64,000 nt of DNA, from the NCBI RefSeq assembly GCF_001424985.1, contig NZ_LMDA01000012.1, positions 557,991-621,990 on the forward strand. The letters are read 5' to 3'. The notes beneath the pieces were generated by a model. That model did not search any database, was not told where the DNA came from, and saw only the letters and a list, made by a program, of their open reading frames with translations. This DNA is from Rhizobium sp. Root1212. GTDB lineage: Bacteria > Pseudomonadota > Alphaproteobacteria > Rhizobiales > Rhizobiaceae. Of the stretch, positions 41,528 to 51,651 are shown one piece after another. How positions within the stretch are numbered: the stretch's first letter is position 1; every line of letters starts with the position of its first letter. Made by a program: the position numbers and the translations under genes.

Positions 41528-43201
41528 ATGCTTTCACAGCTCTCGATCCGCGATATCGTCCTGATCGAACGGCTTGATCTTTCCTTCGAGAGCGGCCTTT
41601 CGGTGCTGACCGGCGAGACCGGCGCGGGTAAATCGATCCTTCTCGACAGTCTTTCGCTGGCGCTCGGCGGCCGCGGCGATGGCTCGCTGGTGCGCCATGG
41701 CAGCGACAAGGGGCAGGTGACCGCCGTCTTCGATATCCCCGGCAATCATCCCGCCCGTCTGCTGGTGCGCGAAAACGGCATCGATGACGATGGCGACCTG
41801 ATCTTCCGCCGGGTGCAGAACACCGACGGCCGCACCAAGGCCTATGTCAACGACCAGCCCGTGTCCGTGCAACTGATGCGCCAGGCTGGCCAGCTTCTCG
41901 TCGAAATCCACGGCCAACACGACGATCGCGCCCTGGTCGATACCCACGCCCACCGCACCCTGCTCGATGCCTTCGGCGGCCTTGCCGAAGAGGCGACGGG
42001 TGTCGCCGAGCTATACCGTGTCTGGAAGGATGCCGAGCGCACCCTGCGCAAGCACCGCGAAAAGGTGGAAGCGGCCGCCCGCGAAGCCGATTACCTGCGC
42101 TCTTCCGTCGAAGAGCTTGAAACCCTCTCGCCGCAGGATGGCGAGGAGGACGAGCTTGCCGAACGCCGCGCCCGGATGATGAAGGCCGAGCGCATCGCCG
42201 TCGATATCAACGAAGCCAGCGAATTCCTGAACGGCAATGCCTCACCCGTGCCGCTGATCGCCTCGCTCGTGCGCCGGTTGGAGCGCAAGAGCCACGAGGC
42301 GCCGGGCCTGCTGGAAGAGACCGTCGAATTCCTCGACACCGCCCTCAACCACCTGTCGGACGCGCAGATGGCCGTCGAGCGCGCCTTGCGCAAGACCGAA
42401 TATGATCCGAAGGAACTGGAGCGCGTCGAAGAGCGCCTCTTTGCGCTGCGCGCCGCCGCCCGCAAATATTCCGTTCCGGTCACCGGCCTGCCGGCGCTTG
42501 CCGTCAAGATGATCTCCGATCTCGCCGATCTCGATGCCGGCGAGGAAAAGCTGAAGCAGCTCGAAGGTCAGCTGAGGCTGACCAAATCCACCTATGATTC
42601 GGCCGCCACGCTGCTCTCGGAAAAACGCCACAATACCGCGACCGCGCTGTCCGAAGCCGTCATGGCCGAGCTTCCGGCGCTAAAACTGGAACGCGCACGT
42701 TTCATGGTCGAGGTCGCAAGCGATACCGCCAATGCGGCTGCCGAAGGCATCGACATCGTCGAGTTCCACGTCCAGACCAACCCCGGCACCCGTCCGGGCT
42801 CGATCATGAAGGTGGCCTCGGGCGGCGAGCTCTCGCGTTTCCTGCTGGCGCTGAAGGTCGCGCTCGCTGACCGCGGCTCCGCCCCGACCCTCGTCTTCGA
42901 CGAAATCGACACCGGCGTCGGCGGCGCGGTGGCCGATGCCATCGGCCAGCGGCTGAAGCGCCTGTCCGACAAGGTTCAGGTCCTCTCCGTCACCCACGCC
43001 CCGCAGGTCGCAGCCCGCGCCGCGACCCATCTCCTGATCTCCAAGGGACCTTCGACTGAGAAAGCCGAAACCATCGCCACCCGCGTCGCCCGCATGGACG
43101 ACAAGGCCCGCACCGAAGAAATCGCCCGCATGCTCGCCGGCGCTTCGGTGACGGAAGAGGCGAGGGCGGCTGCGGCAAGGCTGCTGGCGGGGAACGGGTA
43201 G
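41528..43201 (+). CDS. recN: DNA repair protein RecN
   Basis: SMC-like ATPase for double-strand break repair, 557 residues. Walker A is LTGETGAGKSILLDSL near the start, followed by NDQPVSVQLMRQAGQLLVEIHGQHD, a long coiled-coil midsection (about residues 150-380), then the signature KVASGGELSRFLLALKV and Walker B LVFDEIDTGVGGAVADAIG with VTHAPQVAARA. Length and motif order are normal. An 87-bp gap precedes the ligA region. Confidence 0.96.
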   Translation: MLSQLSIRDIVLIERLDLSFESGLSVLTGETGAGKSILLDSLSLALGGRGDGSLVRHGSDKGQVTAVFDIPGNHPARLLVRENGIDDDGDLIFRRVQNTDGRTKAYVNDQPVSVQLMRQAGQLLVEIHGQHDDRALVDTHAHRTLLDAFGGLAEEATGVAELYRVWKDAERTLRKHREKVEAAAREADYLRSSVEELETLSPQDGEEDELAERRARMMKAERIAVDINEASEFLNGNASPVPLIASLVRRLERKSHEAPGLLEETVEFLDTALNHLSDAQMAVERALRKTEYDPKELERVEERLFALRAAARKYSVPVTGLPALAVKMISDLADLDAGEEKLKQLEGQLRLTKSTYDSAATLLSEKRHNTATALSEAVMAELPALKLERARFMVEVASDTANAAAEGIDIVEFHVQTNPGTRPGSIMKVASGGELSRFLLALKVALADRGSAPTLVFDEIDTGVGGAVADAIGQRLKRLSDKVQVLSVTHAPQVAARAATHLLISKGPSTEKAETIATRVARMDDKARTEEIARMLAGASVTEEARAAAARLLAGNG

Positions 43202-43288
43202 GGATGGTGGTCCGAAAAGCCCGCCAACTCCCTCTTTCCATCTCCACAATTTGCTCTAAAACGACTCCCACATCCGAGGAGTCTGGTC

Positions 43289-45759
<2,471 letters not shown>

Positions 45760-45825
45760 ACACGTCTTACCGGCCGTAAAAGCTTCCCTTCTTCGCTCGC
45801 CTTCTTTATGAGGGCTGCCAGATTT

Positions 45826-45843
45826 ATGACAGTTGTATGACAC
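45826..45843 (-). promoter_or_regulatory. Pho box upstream of the DUF47-pit operon
   Basis: ATGACAG-TTGT-ATGACAC; on the minus strand GTGTCAT-ACAA-CTGTCAT, matching 13 of 14 positions of CTGTCAT-N4-CTGTCAT. It lies 24 bp before the DUF47 ATG and points away from the gene, which fits the known repression of orfA-pit by PhoB in Sinorhizobium meliloti. Confidence 0.8.
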
Positions 45844-45866
45844 TGGCGAAGACGGGTGATTGAACG

Positions 45867-46511
45867 ATGCTGGGTTGGTTTCGTAAGCTGATGCCGCGCG
45901 AGGACAAGTTCTTCGAGCTTTTCGAGGCGCATTCGCGCACGGTCGTCGGCGCTGCCGATGCGCTGAAGGCGCTCTTGGCAGGCGAGGGCGATCATGATGC
46001 CAACTGCAAGCGCATCATCGCGCTGGAGGACCAGGCCGACAACATCACCCGCGAGGTGATGCTCGCGGTGCGCCGCAGCTTCATCACCCCCTTCGATCGC
46101 GGCGACATCAAAGACCTGATCCAGTCGATGGACGACGCTATCGACATGATGCACAAGACGGTCAAGACCATTCGCCTGTTCGAACAGAAAACCTTCGATC
46201 CCGGCATGCGCGACATGGGCGTGCTCGTCGTCGATGCGGCCCGGCTGATCGCCGAGGCCGTTCCGTTGCTCGACCGCATCGGCGCCAATGCGCCGCGGCT
46301 TTCCGCCATCGCCGAAGAGATCACCCGCGTCGAAGGCCGCTCCGACGAGTTGCACGACGAGGGCCTGAAGGACCTTTTCAAGCGCCACGGCCAGTCCAAT
46401 CCGATGGCCTATATCATCGGCAGCGAGATTTACGGCGAACTCGAAAAGGTCGTCGACCGCTTCGAGGACGTCGCCAATGAAATCAGCGGCATCGTGATCG
46501 AGAACGTCTGA
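45867..46511 (+). CDS. DUF47/PhoU-like Pit accessory protein
   Basis: A 214-residue all-helical cytoplasmic protein of the DUF47 (PhoU-related) family: MLGWFRKLMPREDKFFELFEAHS, ALEDQADNITREVML, FITPFDRGDIKDLIQSMDDAIDMM and EITRVEGRSDELHDEGLKDLF are the conserved acidic helices thought to bind metal. It corresponds to orfA of the orfA-pit operon of S. meliloti and probably controls the transporter. Its TGA overlaps the pit ATG by one base. Confidence 0.92.
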   Translation: MLGWFRKLMPREDKFFELFEAHSRTVVGAADALKALLAGEGDHDANCKRIIALEDQADNITREVMLAVRRSFITPFDRGDIKDLIQSMDDAIDMMHKTVKTIRLFEQKTFDPGMRDMGVLVVDAARLIAEAVPLLDRIGANAPRLSAIAEEITRVEGRSDELHDEGLKDLFKRHGQSNPMAYIIGSEIYGELEKVVDRFEDVANEISGIVIENV

Positions 46512-47512
46512 TGGATGCGGCGCTCGCCTTTCCGCTGCTCGTCGCGCTTATCGGCGTCGCGCTGTTCTTCGATTTCCTGAACGGCCTGCACGATGCGGCG
46601 AACTCGATCGCCACCATCGTTTCGACGCGGGTGCTGCGGCCGCAATATGCGGTCATGTGGGCCGCCTTCTTCAATTTCATCGCCTTCCTGTTCTTCGGCC
46701 TGCATGTGGCCGAAACGCTCGGAACCGGCATCATCGACCCGAAGATCGTGACCCCGGCGGTGATTTTCGCGGCGCTGACGGGCGCCATCGTCTGGAATAT
46801 CGTCACCTGGGTTTTCGGCATTCCCTCCAGCTCGTCGCACGCGCTGATCGGCGGTCTCGTCGGCGCGGGGCTCGCCTCGATCGGCGGCGATGCCATCGTG
46901 CTTGCCGGTCTTGCCAAGACGGTTGCCGCCATCTTCATGTCGCCGATGATCGGCTTCGTGCTGGCGCTGCTGCTCGTCCTGATCGTCTCGTGGATCTGCG
47001 TGCGCCAGACGCCCTTTGCCGTCGATCGCAGTTTTCGCGGCCTGCAGTTCATCTCCGCTTCGCTCTATTCGCTTGGCCATGGCGGCAACGATGCGCAGAA
47101 GACCATGGGCATCATCGCCGTGCTCCTGTTCTCGCAGGGCTATCTCGGCTCTGAGTTCTACGTGCCCTTCTGGGTGGTGATTTCCTGTCAGTCCGCCATG
47201 GCGCTCGGCACGCTGTTCGGCGGCTGGCGTATCGTCCACACCATGGGCTCGAAGATTACGCGACTCAATCCGATGCAGGGTTTTTGCGCGGAAACCGGCG
47301 GTGCGCTGACGCTGTTCGGCGCCACCTGGCTTGGTATTCCGGTCTCCACCACGCACACGATCACCGGCGCGATCATCGGCGTCGGCGCCGCCCGTCGCGT
47401 CTCGGCCGTGCGCTGGGGCCTTGCCGGCAATATCGTCATCGCCTGGTTCCTGACGCTGCCGGCAGCAGCGGTGATTTCCGCACTGACGTACTTCGTCACC
47501 TCGCTCTTCTAA
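46511..47512 (+). CDS. pit: Low-affinity inorganic phosphate transporter (Pit family)
   Basis: Inner-membrane metal-phosphate:H+ symporter, 333 residues with about ten helices. Both inverted halves carry the PiT signature: DFLNGLHDAANSIATIVSTRVL near the N-terminus and SLGHGGNDAQKTMGIIAVLLF in the second half; PSSSSHALIGGLVGAG and PVSTTHTITGAIIGVGAARR are the repeat-end motifs. Cotranscribed with the DUF47 gene behind a Pho box; PhoB repression would switch it off when the high-affinity system is on. Confidence 0.94.
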   Translation: MDAALAFPLLVALIGVALFFDFLNGLHDAANSIATIVSTRVLRPQYAVMWAAFFNFIAFLFFGLHVAETLGTGIIDPKIVTPAVIFAALTGAIVWNIVTWVFGIPSSSSHALIGGLVGAGLASIGGDAIVLAGLAKTVAAIFMSPMIGFVLALLLVLIVSWICVRQTPFAVDRSFRGLQFISASLYSLGHGGNDAQKTMGIIAVLLFSQGYLGSEFYVPFWVVISCQSAMALGTLFGGWRIVHTMGSKITRLNPMQGFCAETGGALTLFGATWLGIPVSTTHTITGAIIGVGAARRVSAVRWGLAGNIVIAWFLTLPAAAVISALTYFVTSLF

Positions 47513-47618
47513 CCGCCGAAAATTTCGCGAAAAACGCTGGCGACAGCGCCGCTTCATGATGTCAGTATGCCGGCAGGCGACGCAGAGACGCCGCCGGACA
47601 GAACCCGAGGAAACATTC

Positions 47619-48335
47619 ATGAAGCTTGCCACCCTGAAGGACTCGACCCGTGACGGACGACTGGTGGTCGTCTCGAAAGACCTCACCCGCTGCTCGGAAG
47701 TGGGCCATATCGCCCGCACCCTGCAGGCGGCGCTGGATGACTGGGCCTATGTCGCCCCACGGCTGGAACGGGTGGCCGAAGGGGTGGAAACCGGCTCGCA
47801 GCCGACCATGCGCTTTCACGAGCACGATGCCGCATCGCCACTGCCGCGCGCTTTCGGCTGCGGCTTCGGCGGCACCTTCGCGGCCCCGCGCGACGATCTT
47901 TCCCTCACATCCGGCAAGACGACCGTCGAAGCCTATGGCGTGGCCGTCGTCAATGATCTGGCTGCCGGTTCCGACGCCGCCGCTGCCGGCGAGGCCATTG
48001 CCCTCGTCATGCTGGCGACCACCGTTTCCGTCGATGGCGAACACGCTGAGACCGCCTTTTCCCCGGTCGCGGTGACACCGGATGAAATCGCCGGCCTCGC
48101 ACTCAATCTCACCGTGAACGGCAAGGCCGTGACGGGCGAGGATGAGGGCGGGCAGGGCTTTGCCGGCGCCGTCGCCGCCCAGGTCAAGCACCGGTCGCTT
48201 GGTGCTGGAACCCTCGTCGATCTCGGCACGCCGTCGATCACCACATCGCTTACCGCCGGCGATCTTCTCCGCCTCGATGCCAAGGATGGCACCGGCCATT
48301 CGATCTTCGGCGCCATCGAACGCAAGGCCTCGTAA
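47619..48335 (+). CDS. Shortened FAH-family-like protein lacking the catalytic core
   Basis: A 238-residue protein. Its N-terminus (MKLATLKDSTRDGRLVVVSK...SEVGHIARTLQAALDDW) and C-terminus (GDLLRLDAKDGTGHSIFGAIE) match the fumarylacetoacetate hydrolase-like proteins of rhizobia, which are usually about 330-340 residues. The middle is reduced: the E-x-E motif expected after AYG is replaced by AYGVAVVNDL, and the downstream metal Asp region reads TTVSVDGEH. It is therefore unlikely to have FAH hydrolase/decarboxylase activity and may be a regulatory or structural relative. The frame is intact with CGAGGA before the ATG, so it is not an obvious pseudogene. Confidence 0.7.
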   Translation: MKLATLKDSTRDGRLVVVSKDLTRCSEVGHIARTLQAALDDWAYVAPRLERVAEGVETGSQPTMRFHEHDAASPLPRAFGCGFGGTFAAPRDDLSLTSGKTTVEAYGVAVVNDLAAGSDAAAAGEAIALVMLATTVSVDGEHAETAFSPVAVTPDEIAGLALNLTVNGKAVTGEDEGGQGFAGAVAAQVKHRSLGAGTLVDLGTPSITTSLTAGDLLRLDAKDGTGHSIFGAIERKAS

Positions 48336-48484
48336 CCTCGAGCCTTTCACGCAATTGCGGAATTGTCTTTTTGCACTGCACACGTTAGAAAGCCGACCCG
48401 TCGCCGCATTCGATCTTTTCGTCGAAGACCCGGACGACGGGCCGGCATCCCCCTGCCGGTAAAAACGGATTGGAGGGTCCGGAT

Positions 48485-49345
48485 ATGGAAACCATCACCA
48501 CCATTGCCGAACTGCGCGCGCGCCTTGCCCCCCATCGGCGGGCCGGCAAGTCTGTCGCACTCGTGCCGACCATGGGCTATCTGCATGTCGGTCATATGGA
48601 GCTTGTCGCCCGCGCCCGCGCATCGAGCGATATCGTCGTCGTCAGCCTGTTCGTGAACCCGCTGCAGTTCGGCGCCAATGAAGACCTGACGAAATATCCG
48701 CGCAACCTTGAGCGCGATCAGGCCATGCTGGTCGAGGGCGGCGTCGATTTCCTCTTCGCGCCGGGCGTCAGCGATATGTATCCGCGCCCGATGGAAACGG
48801 TCGTCGATGTCCCGACGATCGGCAACGAACTCGAAGGCTCCGTCCGCCCCGGCCATTTCGCCGGCGTGTCGACGGTGGTCACCAAGCTGTTCAACATCGT
48901 CCAGCCGGATCGCGCCTTCTTCGGAGAAAAGGATTTCCAGCAGCTGCAGCTGATCCGCCGCATGGTGGCCGATCTTGCCCAGCCGGTCGAGGTGATCGGC
49001 GTGCCGACCGTGCGCGAGGCCGACGGACTCGCCTGTTCGTCGCGCAACGTCTACCTCACGCCGGAAGAGCGGGCGGCGGCCGTCATCGTGCCCAAGGCGC
49101 TCGATGAGGCCCAGCGGCTGATCGCCGAGGGCGCTGATGATGTCGGCGCTCTGGAGCTTGCAATCAGCGAGTTTATCGACGCAGAGCCGCTTGCAAAGCC
49201 GGAGGTGATCGCGATCCGCGACCCCGAAACGTTGCGGATCATCAGCGAAATTGGCGAAAAACCGGTTCTTCTGTTGCTTTTTGTCCGCTTCGGGAGCACG
49301 AAACTGCTCGATAACCGGGTCATCGACCCCAATGCGCAATTCTGA
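48485..49345 (+). CDS. panC: Pantothenate synthetase
   Basis: Condenses pantoate with beta-alanine using ATP. The 286-residue protein has [15 protein letters not shown] (nucleotidyl-transferase HxGH), [39 protein letters not shown] and [24 protein letters not shown] precedes ATG 48485. The last ~20 residues ([13 protein letters not shown]) are unremarkable. panB follows after 13 bp, forming the pantothenate operon. Confidence 0.96.
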   Translation: METITTIAELRARLAPHRRAGKSVALVPTMGYLHVGHMELVARARASSDIVVVSLFVNPLQFGANEDLTKYPRNLERDQAMLVEGGVDFLFAPGVSDMYPRPMETVVDVPTIGNELEGSVRPGHFAGVSTVVTKLFNIVQPDRAFFGEKDFQQLQLIRRMVADLAQPVEVIGVPTVREADGLACSSRNVYLTPEERAAAVIVPKALDEAQRLIAEGADDVGALELAISEFIDAEPLAKPEVIAIRDPETLRIISEIGEKPVLLLLFVRFGSTKLLDNRVIDPNAQF

Positions 49346-49358
49346 AAAGGTGGCATGA

Positions 49359-50180
49359 ATGAGCGTACATACAGCCAAACGCCGCTTGGCGCCGGCCGAT
49401 ATCAAGGCCCTCAAGGGCGAGCGCCCGATCGTCAGCCTCACCGCCTATACGACGCCGGTTGCCAAGCTCATGGACCCGCATGTCGATTTCATGCTGGTCG
49501 GCGACAGCCTCGGCATGGTGCTTTACGGCCTCGATTCCACGGTTGGCGTCACCGTCGAGATGATGATCGCCCATGGCCAGGCCGTCATGCGCGGTTCTTC
49601 GAATGCCTGCGTCGTCATCGATCTGCCGTTCGGCTCCTACCAGATGTCGAAGGAACAGGCTTTCGAGACGGCGGCGCGCGTGCTGAAGGAAACCGGCTGT
49701 TCCGCCGTCAAGCTCGAAGGCGGCGCGGAAATGGCCGAAACCGTGCATTTCCTCACCGAGCGCGGTATTCCTGTGCTCGGCCATGTCGGCCTTATGCCGC
49801 AACTGATCAACACGACCGGCGGCTATCGCTCGCTCGGCCGCAACGACAAGGAAGTCGAGAAAATCCGCCGCGATGCCGCGGCCATCGAGGAAGCCGGCGC
49901 CTTCGCCATCGTCATCGAAGGCACGGTCGAGCCGGTTGCCCGCGAAATCACCGCCCAGGTGAAAGTGCCGACCATCGGCATTGGCGCATCGCCGGCCTGC
50001 GACGGGCAGGTTCTCGTGGTCGATGACGTGCTCGGCATCTTTACCGATTTCAAGCCGCGCTTCGTCAAGCATTTCGCCAATCTCGCGCCGGTCATGAGCG
50101 AAGCTTTCGCCAACTACGCCGCCGAGGTGAAGGCCCGCAGCTTCCCCGGCCCGGAACACACCTTCCAGCTCAAGCGCTGA
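49359..50180 (+). CDS. panB: 3-methyl-2-oxobutanoate hydroxymethyltransferase
   Basis: Makes ketopantoate from alpha-ketoisovalerate and methylene-THF. The 273-residue barrel enzyme has [34 protein letters not shown] (metal-binding Asp), [22 protein letters not shown] (catalytic Glu and substrate sites) and GHVGLMPQ. Second gene of the panC-panB pair. The downstream 350-bp gap is filled with palindromic repeats. Confidence 0.96.
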   Translation: MSVHTAKRRLAPADIKALKGERPIVSLTAYTTPVAKLMDPHVDFMLVGDSLGMVLYGLDSTVGVTVEMMIAHGQAVMRGSSNACVVIDLPFGSYQMSKEQAFETAARVLKETGCSAVKLEGGAEMAETVHFLTERGIPVLGHVGLMPQLINTTGGYRSLGRNDKEVEKIRRDAAAIEEAGAFAIVIEGTVEPVAREITAQVKVPTIGIGASPACDGQVLVVDDVLGIFTDFKPRFVKHFANLAPVMSEAFANYAAEVKARSFPGPEHTFQLKR

Positions 50181-50193
50181 CGGGCCACGGTTT

Positions 50194-50242
50194 CCCTTCT
50201 CCCCGCCTGCGGGGAGAAGGTGCCCGAAGGGCGGATGAGGGG
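50194..50242 (+). repeat. Rhizobial intergenic palindromic repeat, copy 3
   Basis: CCCTTCTCCCCGCCTGCGGGGAGAAGG followed by TGCCCGAAGGGCGGATGAGGGG, immediately after panB; two hairpins (CTTCTCCCCGC/GCGGGGAGAAG and GCCC/GGGC). Same family as copies at 17017, 31501, 51577. Confidence 0.85.
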
Positions 50243-50266
50243 CGGAAGCATATTCGGAGTATGCGG

Positions 50267-50340
50267 CATCTCCCCCTCAAGGGAGGAGATTGGGAGCGAG
50301 AGGCCGACCCCAGTCAATCTCCCCCCTTGAGGGGGAGATG
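50267..50340. repeat. 26-bp inverted repeat with 22-bp loop in panB-azlC gap
   Basis: CATCTCCCCCTCAAGGG... (50267-50292) and ...CCCTTGAGGGGGAGATG (50315-50340) are inverse copies matching at 25 of 26 positions. Each arm is itself partly palindromic. It follows repeat copy 3 and is followed by GACAGGGCAGAGGGGGG. Nothing gene-like was seen in 50181-50532 apart from these repeats. Confidence 0.8.
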
Positions 50341-50532
50341 CCCGACAGGGCAGAGGGGGGTAAAAGCCACCAGCTCGAAACATGCTGAGCCAAGAGCCTG
50401 CCCCCGCATCAGCGAAACGGATCGCTTCATCAAACTTATTCAATTGTCGGATGGGCATGATCGCCTTATCCCAAACGCTTCCTGACGACAGGATGCTGCA
50501 GTCGCTGCCCGTCCTCTCCTGAAAGCACTTTC

Positions 50533-51249
50533 ATGTCCAAAGACGAATTCTGGCAAGGTGTCCGCCGCGGCTTTCCGATCATGCTGGCGGCTTCGCCGTT
50601 CGGCGCGCTATTCGGCGCACTTGCCATCGACAACGGCTTTACCATCTTCGATGCCGTCTTCATGAGCGTCACCGTCTATGCCGGCGCGAGCCAGATGGTC
50701 GGGATCGAGCTGTTCAATCACAATGTCCAGCCGTGGCTGATCATCCTGTCGATCTTCGCGGTCAACTTCCGCCACATCCTCTATTCGGCGTCGCTCACCC
50801 GCTATATCAGCCATTTCACCCCGCTCCAGAAGGCGCTCGCCTTCTTCCTGCTCACCGATCCGCAATATGCCGAATCGGAAAAGAAGGGCGAGGCCGGCGA
50901 GACCGTCAGCTTCTCGTGGTATCTCGGCTTCGGCGCAATCATCTATCTGCCGTGGCAGGCCATGACGCTGATCGGCGCGATCTTCGGCCAGATGATCGGC
51001 GATCCCAAGGCGATTGGCCTCGACGTGCTCCTGCCGATCTATTTCATGGGGCTCGTGCTCGGCTTCCGCAAGCGCGATCACTGGCTGCCGGTGGTGGCGG
51101 TCAGCTCCATCGTCTCTGTCGCCGCCATGCACTTCGTCGGCTCGCCCTGGCATGTCAGCATCGGCGCCATCGCCGGGGTGGCGCTTGCCGCCTGTATGCC
51201 GCTGCGCAACCCGCCGGAAGAGCCGGTGACACTGGAGCATGAGGTTTAG
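50533..51249 (+). CDS. azlC: AzlC-family branched-chain amino acid exporter subunit
   Basis: A 238-residue membrane protein with DEFWQGVRRGFPIMLAASPFGALFG and a VYAGASQMVGIELF motif, followed by NFRHILYSASL, typical of AzlC (BrnF-like large subunit of branched-chain amino acid export). About six or seven hydrophobic helices. The small partner azlD follows four bases after the stop. Confidence 0.93.
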   Translation: MSKDEFWQGVRRGFPIMLAASPFGALFGALAIDNGFTIFDAVFMSVTVYAGASQMVGIELFNHNVQPWLIILSIFAVNFRHILYSASLTRYISHFTPLQKALAFFLLTDPQYAESEKKGEAGETVSFSWYLGFGAIIYLPWQAMTLIGAIFGQMIGDPKAIGLDVLLPIYFMGLVLGFRKRDHWLPVVAVSSIVSVAAMHFVGSPWHVSIGAIAGVALAACMPLRNPPEEPVTLEHEV

Positions 51250-51253
51250 GACG

Positions 51254-51568
51254 ATGGCAAACCCCGATCACATGCACCTGATCTACATCATCCTCGCCGC
51301 CGCGGTCGCGACCTTCATCACCCGCATCGGCGGCTACGTGATGATGACCCAGATGAAGCGCATCCCGCCGCGCATGGAAGCCGCGCTGAACGCGGTGCCG
51401 GCTGCCGTTCTGTCGACGCTTGTTGCCCCAGCCTTCGTCTACGGCGGTTGGGACGTCGCCGCCTCCATGGCCGTCGCTTTTGTCGTCGGCCTGCGGTTCA
51501 ACTCACTGTGGATGCTGTTTGCCGGCTGGGTCGTCGTGATGGCGCTCCGGCATTTCGCCGGGTTCTGA
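51254..51568 (+). CDS. azlD: AzlD-family small subunit of branched-chain amino acid exporter
   Basis: A 104-residue membrane protein with three or four helices: LIYIILAAAVATFITRIGGY, PPRMEAALNAVPAAVLSTLVAPAF and LWMLFAGWVVVMALRHF, matching AzlD/BrnE. ATG 51254 lies four bases after azlC; five upstream in-frame codons overlap azlC. The pair likely exports branched-chain amino acids or analogues. Confidence 0.92.
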   Translation: MANPDHMHLIYIILAAAVATFITRIGGYVMMTQMKRIPPRMEAALNAVPAAVLSTLVAPAFVYGGWDVAASMAVAFVVGLRFNSLWMLFAGWVVVMALRHFAGF

Positions 51569-51576
51569 AGAGCTTT

Positions 51577-51622
51577 CCCTTCTCCCCAGCGGGGAGAAGG
51601 TGCCCGAAGGGCGGATGAGGGG
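51577..51622 (+). repeat. Rhizobial intergenic palindromic repeat, copy 4
   Basis: CCCTTCTCCCC-AGC-GGGGAGAAGG followed by TGCCCGAAGGGCGGATGAGGGG, between convergent azlD and pepP genes. It may double as a transcription barrier. Confidence 0.85.
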
Positions 51623-51651
51623 ATAATGCGTCTCGCGCAAATGCTCCTTGC

